Shown here piece by piece: positions 1-11,372 of a stretch of DNA of 64,000 bases (within the stretch, counting starts at the first letter, position 1; every line of letters begins with the position of its first letter). The translations under genes were made by a program, and so were the position numbers. The DNA is from Aplysia californica. Taxonomy: Eukaryota > Mollusca > Gastropoda > Aplysiida > Aplysiidae. The stretch lies in the NCBI RefSeq assembly GCF_000002075.1, contig NW_004797431.1:313682-377681 (forward strand), written 5' to 3'. The notes under the pieces are model-generated. The model saw nothing but the letters and a program-made list of their open reading frames with translations, had not been told where the DNA came from and made no database searches.

Positions 1-184
1 AAAGGGGTTTTTTTCTTAATCAACAAGAATCTTTTCTGAAACTAGATTTAGTAAGGATTAGCTTGAGCCATGCTGCACGTTTCCAACTGCAAAATAAAAT
101 GTAGTTTGTGTGAGTGGATGTGCCTAGAGTTAAAAGTTGAGACTAGACAAGTTCCTGAGGTATTTCTTTTTTTTTATAAACCAG

Positions 185-309
185 ATGGGTGACAAGGAAG
201 TGGAATACCACAAGGACTTCAGGCTCATCCTTCAGACCAAGCTGGCAAATCCCCACTACAAGCCAGAGATGCAGGCCCAGACCACTCTGATCAACTTCAC
301 TGTCACCAG
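185..309 (+). CDS. DNAH9/11/17: Dynein exon w1 (AAA5 end)
   Basis: The acceptor is ...ataaaccag and the donor is CACCAG/gtaagt. It encodes [19 protein letters not shown] and on to NFTVT. The leading ATG is an internal Met codon of the heavy chain, not a start. The exon ends with two bases of an Arg codon. Confidence 0.93.
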
Positions 310-3300
310 GTAAGTTCTCTGAGGTAATGCTTATCTTTGCTTTACATCTGTTATGGATTTGGTCAAAGCAGTTTTGTTTGCTTCTAAATAATTCTATGGA
401 ATATATGAGGATTTCACGTTGAACTTTGAATGCACAAATTTCTTTTTGTCTGTTTTGCTTTTCAAATTGTTTAAACCTTATAAATAAGTGACAAGATGGT
501 GAGCAATATACTGTATATATGTAATGACTGCATGTGCACCCAGCTTATGAGTTTTCCTGTTCTTGTTTATAAAAGTTACCAGAGGTTCTCTCAGCTATTT
601 GGATTCTAGAAGTTTTTGGTACGCCAGAGGCCAGTGTCACTCTGAATGAATTTCTTCTTTTCACTCTATTCTCTTGTTGTTTATGTCACTGTCTTTGCTG
701 ATTTGCTGTTATAGTTGATTTGTCATTGTTGTTTATATTGTTGTTATCGTTAGTGGAGCAGCTGTTAGACAATAGTGCTTCTACATTTTGTGTCATATTA
801 GGACTCTTGCCTCCTGTTGATTGTCCCATCTTAGACTGCTTTCTCACTAAATTGTGCCCACCCACTGACCACAACTTTTGTGTTCCCCTCCCTCCAGGGA
901 CGGATTGGAAGACCAGCTGCTGGGTGCTGTGGTGTCCAAGGAAAGACCTGACCTGGAAAAGCTCAAATCTGACCTGACCAGACAGCAGAACGAGTTCAAG
1001 ATCACACTCAAAGGTGACTGCATCTACTGGACTATACATGCCACTCTTGTTTCACTTTATGTTTCTTGAAATCTTGAACATTTTTTGTAAACTTGTTACA
1101 GACTGGGAATTATCAAAAAATGTCTCTTTTATTTTAACTATGTCTGGAAAAATGTTTCTTACATTTCAAGATAAAGCTCAAAAGCTTAGAAAAAAAACAA
1201 CCGTGCAAATGCCAAACTATATATAATTACCAGGACATCACCTCATAGATACGGGCAAGAAGAGTAAAGAAAAAAAAAACACTTACAAGTACCTTTTAGA
1301 GAAATGATCTCTCTGTATCCTTCATTTCTCTTTTTGTCAGGTTATTTCACTTTGGATATTAAACTGACAAGAGATTTTCAACTGTCTTGACCAAAAAAAA
1401 TCGTTCTGTTGTAACGTCTCATGACAGCTAATATCTGTAATGATTGAGATGTGAGGAAAATGCCTTTGAGAGAATTATTTTTTATCTCTTTATATATGTT
1501 TAAGTACTAATGGTTTTCCAAAATTATTTCCGTTTGGCAGGAGATGGTTGGAAGCACCATTTGTAAGTCTTAGTTTTTCTGTTGTCTGCTTTTTGTCTCT
1601 GTCTTCCTTGCTTTTTCCTAGCCCTAAATGGCCATTATTGTGTTGATGTGTCTGTTTACTCAAATGAGCAAGTTCCTTTGGAAAGTTACCTTGCAGTCTT
1701 GATTTTGACATTCATGACAATCTCTTGTGATGTAACGTGTCCAATAACGCTTCATGTCTCTTGATGTCTTCAGGTCTTGAGGATAACCTCCTGGCACGTC
1801 TGTCTGCGGCCGAAGGCAACTTCCTGGGTGACTACGCGTTGGTGGAGAACTTGGAGACCACCAAGAGAACTGCTGCAGAGATTGAGGTCAAGGCTGCTGA
1901 GGCCAAGGTCACGGAGGTGGAGATCAACAATGCTCGTGAGAACTACCGTATAGCGGCTGCGAGAGCATCTCTCTTGTACTTCATCATGAATGATCTGCAT
2001 AAGATCAACCCCATGTACCAGTTCTCTCTCAAGGTACGCTCAATTTACTGATTGGAATCATTGATTATAAGTGTTCTATGGACACAATTTCTATCATAAT
2101 TTTATAGCCATGATGCTTTGAACCCTGTCCATTAGTATAAACCCAGGCTATATTGGATACTTTCTACTTGTAAAATAGAAGTACTCTATAAAAGATGTTT
2201 ACCTCAAAGAAATCAAATTCACTTGCATATCAAACCATTACGGTACAAATGATGGATTAAGCTGGTTTCTTTATTCAACTCCTAAACACTCTCACCTGAT
2301 TCAGATAAACAATACTTTTATTTCTCCTAGTATGTTTGCTGTCATAGTAATAAGTAACTTCATGTAATTGATAAAGAGTTATTCAGTTGTGTAAAGAAGG
2401 GCTGTACCTATAAAGGTTCAGCTAAGTCAAGTTTGACGTAAAAATGCTGTTTCCATCATGTCTGTTTTTATTATATTATTGTTATCGTAGCTTGTTCATT
2501 GTTGTTGTAAAATAGAGACCAACCAATAGTTGTGATTTAATGGTGAATGTTAGCTTGAAATTGTACTTGAATACTTAAAGAAAAACAACTCAGCATACTC
2601 CTCACACACACACATGTACACTAACACATACTCTCTCAACTCCCCCCCCCCTTCCCCCATGCACATACATACACACACACACACACACACACGCACACAC
2701 ACATCATTCATTCATTCATGCGTGCAAACTCGTGCAGGCATTCAGTGTGGTGTTCGACAAAGCCATCGACCGTGCTGAGCCAGCAGAGGAGCTGAAGCAA
2801 AGAGTCATCAACCTCATTGACTGCATCACGTACTCAGTCTACATCTACACTACCAGAGGTCTCTTTGAGAAAGACAAGCTGATCTTTGGCACTCAGATGA
2901 CCTTCCTGGTAAGCATCAGATACTTTTACCAGATTTTCTTAACAACATCTGTGTGTGGATTTTAGAAAACTTGATGCGTCAAAAAGTTCCATCATTCTTT
3001 GGCTTTTTTCATTGTTTTGGGTGCAGTCAGAACTTACTGTATAAAGTCATAGCATTTCAAAGGGCACAAGGGTCCAAATAATAACTTTTGAGAAAACAGT
3101 TTTAAGAGTTTGTCCTTGGTGTGTAGAGAGTGGAACAAAAGATGTGTCTTGGTTTGCTGGTACAGTATTCATATGCACTGGGTTTCCCTAGAAATTCAGT
3201 ACAATTTCCCTTCATTTGGCAAGTTACAGTAGAGATATGCCTGACAATTATTGTCCTTCTGCAGGAGTTAAAGTTACAAATCTTATCAGAATTTGTTAAT

Positions 3301-5929
3301 TTTTTACTTCAAAATAATTTGTAAAGAATTATTTAAAACTGTATTTGAGTAAAATTCCTGCGAATGAAGATTTTTAAATGGTTTATCTTTCCATGTTTCT
3401 TACAAGTTCATTTGCAATACAAATGATAATTTGCTAAATCTATTTTTGATATCTCAAAATAACCTTCTGTACATTCTGATGGGTCTTGCTCGAATCCACA
3501 GAAATTTTTCTATGTGCTGCATTCTATTTTGATCTAGATCTAGTAATATGTAAGGGCTAGTAATATTTATGGAATATCTTCAGTTACAATGCTTATGTTT
3601 ATAATGTTCTTAAAAAGTAGTTTACACGAATCTTCAATAAACTGATTTATATTAAAATTTTAGATTCTTTCACTCGCGGCACTTTGCTTGTATTTTGTGA
3701 GGGGGTCCATTCTTATGAACTGGTTTCTCATTTTTGTATTTTGTTTTGAAGTTTACTTTTATTTTATGTCTGTTCTGCGGTGGTGGTTTCACCTTTTACT
3801 GCAGAGTACTTTCATCATGTTTGATTTGAGTTTGTTCTGGTTTGCCAACTTGAAGCCCTGTTGTGTGAAATGTTCTCTTATGTTTAACTCTGTGCCTGCT
3901 TCAGATCCTTGTCATGGGCAATCAGCTGAACCCCGTGGAGCTGGACTTCCTGTTGAGATTCCCAGCAGTGCCCAATCTGACCACACCCGTGGACTTCCTC
4001 AACAACAATTCCTGGGGAGGCATTAAGGTATCAAGATGTCTGTACTGCAGTTTCAGAGAAATAGGAAGGGAGGGGGGGGAAGGGCAGAGCAGAGATGGGA
4101 CAAAAGGAGGTGGAGGGGAGAGATGGAACAAAAAGGAGGGGAGGGGGAGATGTGCCAAAAAGAGGATGTAGGGGAGAGATGGAACAAAAAAGGGGCGGGG
4201 GGGGGGGGAGATGGGACAAAAAGGAGGTGGAGGGGAAAGAAGGAACTAAAAGGGAGGGGATGGGGAGATGGGCAAAAAAGGGGAGGGTGGGGGGGGAAGA
4301 AGGAAAAAAAAATAGGGGGGGAGGGGGTTGGACAAAAATGGAGGGGGAGCAGATGGGACAAAAAGTGGGTGGAGGGGAGAGATGGAACAAAAAATAGGGG
4401 GGGGGGATGATAAATGGTACAAAAAGGAAATGGGCGAGAATGGGTTGTTTTTGAGGGAACAATTCTATTTGATATGCTGGAAAAGAAAGGCTGTCCCAGT
4501 TGAATGGTATGTCTTCATACTTGTTATATATAAGAAAATTGTGATTCCATAGTTTGATTGATTACAACATTGTACCATAGGAAAAAATGCTTGCCCTTTT
4601 TCTTGTTGAACCACCTGCAAACAGGTACCTGGCAATCAGCAGCGATGAGAAATGACAGTGATTATAACCTATACTTCATGGGGTACTACTCTGTATGTCA
4701 AAATGTTCTTAAATTTGTGTCTAATAAGGCCTAAAACTAAAACCTAAATAACAGCAGCAACAGCAAAAAGTCTTAGGCATTTGATGAGCTATGTTTGTTT
4801 TACTAAAGCCTTTTTGTTTTTGTCTTTGTCTCCTGTCTCCAGGCCCTGGCCGCCATGGAAGAGTTCCGTAATCTTGACCGTGACATCGAGGGCTCCGCCA
4901 AACGCTGGAAGAAGTTTGTGGAGAGTGAGTGTCCGGAGAAGGAGAAGTTCCCACAGGAGTGGAAGAACAAGACCTCATTGCAGAAGTTGTGCATGATGAG
5001 GGCACTCCGACCTGACAGGATGACTTATGCTGTCACGTAAGGGATTTTGGCTGTAACTTTTCAGCACCCCTGTTTTGTTTCAGTATGAGCATTTTTACGG
5101 GACTTCAACACAATTGGGTCATATAAATGCTGAAGATTAGAGGTGTTGCTAGAGACTAACATACAGAAAAAATGAGGAGAGATAAGGACGACTGATGTTT
5201 GGTAGGAAAGAAGGCCCAAACAACATCAGAGCACCTGCTAATAACATCCACTTAGCCTCCCTATCAATACAACTTAGGCAATGTGAGATAGGGGTTGCTT
5301 TGACCCTGCCTATTAAGAATAACCCAATCTGATGAGATCTGACATCCTAGCAGAAAGACAGAGATACTTGATGAAAGAAGTTCCTGAAACCAGAATCAGA
5401 CTTTGATCTGTGGGTAATGCCAAAGATTCAGATTATTATGCCATGAACACTGATCGTCACATTCTAATTCGTGAAGCCTCATATAATTAATTGTGCCCTC
5501 TCGGATTGCTGCTCTTCAATTGAGTCAGTCAGGCGCTAGGCTCTCCCATGTGTAGGTATTCATGTTGAAGTCTTCTAAAGATATTTTTCAGGGTGTCTTT
5601 GTAATACTTTTGTGGTGCACCAAATTTAGGCTTCCCTAAAGACAACTTAGAAGAGACTACTGCTCTTGGGATTCTGAAATCAGGCATTTTTATAACATGG
5701 CCAGCCCAGTAAAGTTGAGTCCTTTTGAGCTTAGGAAACCTTTAGCATCTGCCCTCTTGAGAACTTTGGTGTCTGATATTTTGTCCTGAATTTTGATGCC
5801 AAGAATTCTCCTGAGACATGTCATATGGAAATTATGGCTTTGTTACACTGTTACTAGCAGGTTTGGGGTGGGAGAGCAGCATGGTAGACTTTCATATGTC
5901 TGTCTGGCTGCCTGTTTGCCTGCCTTGCA

Positions 5930-5989
<60 letters not shown>

Positions 5990-8900
5990 AATCAATGATG
6001 TTTTAATCTCCTGCACCCTCTCTCCCTGTCTCTATATTTCTGCCTCCCTTTTCTTTTTCCCTCTCCATCACCTCCTCTTTCTTCCTCCACTCACTCTCCC
6101 TATCTCTCTCCCACCCCTGATATTCCTTCTCCTTATCTGCAGGAACTTCATTGAGGAGATGCTGGGAACCAAGTATGTGGAAGGCCGAGCTGTGGAATTT
6201 GCCAAATCATTTGAAGAGTCTGGTCCAGCCACGCCCATCTTCTTCATTCTCTCCCCTGGTGTGGACCCTCTGAAGGATGTGGAGAGCCTGGGCAAGAAGC
6301 TCGGCTTTAACACTGACAGCAACAACTTCCACAACATCTCCCTGGGTCAAGGTCAAGAGATTGTAGCTGAGCAAGCCATGGACCTGGCTGCCAAGGAAGG
6401 TCACTGGGTCGTTTTGCAGGTGAGTTCCTACAGGCATGTCAGTGACACGACTTTACTGTTGGGAACTGGGTAGTTTTAAGGGTGGAAGGAGTATACTCAA
6501 ACTGAAAATTACTCTATGATAAGAAGAAAAAGAAAAAGAAAACAACAACAACAACAACAACAACATGTCCATGCACTACAGCATGCTTTATGCATTTTAC
6601 AATTATTAATTAAATCTAAATCCTAGACAATGAAGTTTTTGTGGTGGTTTCAGATTCTGCCAGTCTGAATATTTTCATCTAAAGTAGAATAACCTGCTTT
6701 GTAAAAATGAATATCACCGTCCTGCTAAGAGAGTGGTCCACCGAAGTGGTTCTCCATAGGTATGAGCTAATTGGCAAAAGGTGCCTGATTTCTTGTTTTT
6801 CCTGACCCAGGCTGCTGTAATTTCTTTTATAAAAATGGGAAAGTTTTTAGCACATTTACTCTACTTTATGACGTTTGGGTAGGCCATCATGAATGGGATG
6901 CTCTGGTAGGTCAGGTTTTATTCTAACCTTAGTCTGACATGAGCCATTATTGTGGAAATTTGTTGATGATACACAAGATATTTCATATGTGTTTCTTTTG
7001 CTTTAACTCAACCCTGAATGATGGTCATTGTATTCATTTGTTTCTTTTAAGTGAAACAAATATACTCATTTACTCTGTGTTTAGGTCTCTGTGGGCATGG
7101 AAAAACAGAAAGTGAGCTAAATTTAGTAATACTTTCGGAGTTATATTTTGTATACTAAGTTTATACATAGTTTCTGAGACTTATTTTTTACAGCAAGTAG
7201 TTTGTGAGTTTTTTTCCTTTGCATGGATTACATTCTTTCTTTTCTTCTAGAACGTCCATCTTGTCGCCAAGTGGTTGTCTCGTCTGGAGAAGAAGATTGA
7301 AGAGTTCTCCACCGAGAGCCACGAGAACTACCGTCTGTTCATCAGTGCAGAGCCGGCAGGTAGCCCGGATGCCCATATCATTCCCCAAGGTATCCTGGAA
7401 TCGGCCATCAAAATTACAAATGAGCCGCCAACTGGGATGTACGCCAACTTGCACAAGGCCTTGGACAACTTCAATCAGGTGAGAGAGCCTATAGAGAAGA
7501 AAAGTAAAATGTTTAGCGTGTAATAATAATAATAATAATAAATAGCATTTGTATAGCATTTGTATAGCGCATACCCCCGCTCAACAGCAGGCTCTATGCG
7601 CTTTACACTATATTATTACCCCAGAAGACCATAGAACACTCCGAAACATTCTCAGCTTCCCGGGAAGCATATAGTGCAAGCAGCTGATTAAGTGCTCAAA
7701 CACTAACAAACTGACAAGATCTTTCCCTGTCTATAGTCGGGTACCCATTCCCACCTGGGTGAAGTGAGGAAAATTTGTGTAAAGTGCCTTTCCCAAGGAC
7801 ACAACGTCGGGCCCCTGATGGGATTCGAACCCATGACCTTACGGTTGCGAGTCCCAGAGCCTAACCACTAGGCCACCGACGTGTTCATTCAAGGAAGTAA
7901 AAAATAAGCTTTATCATGAAAAGAAATTACAAGTCTATTCATGGAAATAAATGCTTAGTTTTATCATAAAAAATAATGACAAGTTTTTTCCTGAAAATAG
8001 TGACCAGTTGAGTTAGAATTATTGACAACTTTATTTCAAATACTCAGTGTAAGACTCCTTCGTACATCACTTTTCATATTGGTGTACAGGATAGTCTTAC
8101 ATTAAGCCGTCAGTTTGTCCCTTTAAGAAGTTTTACTTCTACCGTGGTACCTATGCATTGTCCATATAGCACAAAGGCTGTGATGGAAAAACTTGTTATG
8201 ACTTTTTTCCCTCACCTTTTACTTTGTTGTCAAAAGTTGTAGGGCTGACATGAAAATTTTGATATGGTATTTAGTATGTATTCTCTTAAACTGCTTCACT
8301 CAAACTTGCAAGTATTTAGGGGAGTATGTTCATATTTAATTCATATAATTTCATCTGAAAAGAGTTTATGGAGATTTTACTTCCCAACTTTGCAACAATT
8401 GTGTAAGAAAATAGAATTAACCTATTGTATTCTTTAGTTGTTGAATGCAAAATTTTCTCTGAACATCATCCCAGTGAATTGCATCATGTATAGTTGCACA
8501 TTTTAATTAATGGAAAATTGTCTCTATGACAGCTCACAGCAACACAACACGTTTACAATCTTTTTTTTCTAACATTTTCTGCTGCTTTGCTCTCCATCTC
8601 AGGACACTCTTGAGATGTGCGCTCGTGAGAGTGAGTTCAAGTCTATCCTGTTTGCCCTGTGCTACTTCCATGCTGTGGTCTGTGAGCGCCGTAAGTTCGG
8701 CCCTCAAGGTTGGAACCGTGTGTACCCATACAACACGGGAGACTTGACCATCAGCATGAATGTGCTGTACAACTACTTGGAAGCCAATGCCAAGGTGAGT
8801 CTCGAGAGTTGTGGACTTTGCTTTGAGGCTCACAGGTTTCTGAGAGAGAGGAAAGGAAAATGGAACTATGTAGAATAAATTCCAAAGCTAACTTTTTCTA

Positions 8901-9586
8901 CAAGCTCATGAAGAAATTCACTTTTCTTTTCTTATACTGGCTAAAAGTTTAAAAAATTGGGGCAAATCCAGGTAGTATCTTTTGTCAGAAATGAACTCGG
9001 AAGTTAATTTTTCTGAATAGCCAACTTTTTTCAGAGACCAACTCAAAAGTTTATTATCTTTATGGACCATCTAAGATTACTGTTTAGTCTATCCTTTTGA
9101 TGTTATGTACAATGCTTCTCTTGCTTGGTTTATTCTTGTGGTTGTGTACAACTATGTCTGTGCTTTTTGTCACCCAGTTGATAAACTGCTCTTCTTGAAA
9201 AGTTTGACTTCCCCTGTCCCCTGCTGGACTATTTTCTGAGCCACCGGGCTTGGTCGTCACAATCAGTGTAGTCTCATTTCCTTCTATTCCTGTAAGCTGT
9301 AAGACCAATTCTTTGGAAGTAAAGTCTTTCTTGTTTTGTCATTGCCAGGTACCTTGGGAAGATCTGCGTTACCTGTTTGGAGAAATTATGTACGGAGGCC
9401 ACATCACTGATGATTGGGACAGACGACTTTGCCGAACATATCTGGAGGTCTACATGCATCCTGATATGGTGAGCAAATTTTTAAATTCTGTTTGTTTGAA
9501 TACTCACTCTGTATACTCTCTCTGTTGCACAGACACAGCCACATGCATGCACATACACACACACACACACACACAGCCACATGCAT

Positions 9587-9639
<53 letters not shown>

Positions 9640-10255
9640 CACACACACACACATACACACACACTTCAGCAGCACCATGGTGAACACATAAAAAAGCAAC
9701 ACCTTCCCATCATCACAAGCTTTAAAAGCTATCAAGCTTTCATCTTTTACTCGAGGCAAATGTTTCCTTTAATGTGCATTTTTTATACAGTGGAAACCTG
9801 ATATAACAGGGATGGTGGGAGTAGAGAAAAAGTCCTGTTATATCCGATCCCTGTTAAATCAGAAATGCAAGGAAAGTGAGCATTTGTGGACTAATCTAGC
9901 TGTGCTTGTTCATAGGTAGTTTCCCTTGCCACAAGTACCCAGGAACAGGGGTTTTGCCCCGACTTTCTCCTTGCGTCCTTAAACCACATCAGAAGAGCTT
10001 GGTCCACAGCATCTGCATCGCGTAGTCTCATCTTCTTTCGATCCAGAGCAAACTTTTCTTTGGAGTATGCTGCCACTATCTTCTCTCTATCCTTGATAAT
10101 GGTGGGAATTGACCCTTGTGGAATGTCGAACTGATGACAAATCTCTGCCAGCAGAGCTTGCTTTTTGTCAACAGTCTGACTTATTTCGTATTTTTTGCGA
10201 ATTGAAAGGCATTTTCTCTTGTGCTTGACATCGTTGGTGGCAATAATGAAAGAGG

Positions 10256-10353
<98 letters not shown>

Positions 10354-11297
10354 CATTGTTAACTAGCCTTTGCCCCTGCTATAACCGGTTGGGCTCGATG
10401 AGGCCCTGTTTTTGCCGATAACTTTTAATAGAGACAAAGAGTAGGAAAAAACGGGGATTTAAAAAATCCCTGTTATTACCAGATCCCTGTTATTACCGGG
10501 CCTGTTATATATATGGTTTCCACTGTACTGATAAATTCCAACTTTCCCTGGACTAAAATGAGGTCACAGAAAAGTTCTATAGTACTTTTTCTGTAGAAGC
10601 AAACCTACAGCATGAAATTATTTTTTTTCTCTCTTAACAGCTTGACGGTGAGCTGTTCTTAGCTCCCAGCTTCCCAATCCCGCCCAACTCTGACTACAAA
10701 GGCTACCACACGTACATTGATGAGTGCCTGCCTCCAGAGAGCCCATACCTCTATGGTCTGCATCCAAATGCTGAGATTGAGTTCCTGACCACCACATCTG
10801 AGAACTTGTTCCGTACTGTGTTTGAGATGCAGCCACGAGATGCGGGTGCTGGTGCTGGCGCAGGAGTCAGTCGTGAGGAGAAGGTAACCCCATTTTGACA
10901 TAAGTTTCTGTAGACGGAAGAAAATTAGACTGAGAGTATGCATAAAAACTAAATGAGGAAACTAGAACAATGATATAGTTGGGGGGGCTTTTTAATCTGT
11001 CAGTAAATGGCAGTAATTTGAACTTATTTGTGAAACTTTTAATATTAAATATGAAACAAATTAACACTATGCCCCCTCAGAACGCCGATCGGCAACGGTA
11101 AGAAGCCGTCCCTTTTCCCCCCAGGACGCCGATTGGCGACGGTGTGATATAGCATGTACCGCACCTGTATCCTGGTCCGTGGGGGTCCGCTCTGTGCGCT
11201 GCGTGGGTGAAAAGTGATAAACTACAAAATGATTTTGCTGTGGAACTTTTCATGAAATATAATTATGCATTATAATTATGCATACACACATACATGT

Positions 11298-11372
<75 letters not shown>

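Noticed and set aside
185-187. ATG at the first dynein exon as a gene start
   Set aside because: It follows directly on a splice acceptor and lies inside conserved AAA5 sequence, about 3,500 residues into the family's normal length.
4031-4462. 143-residue minus-strand Pro/Phe-rich frame
   Set aside because: Shadow of the polypurine minisatellite; low complexity and no domain.
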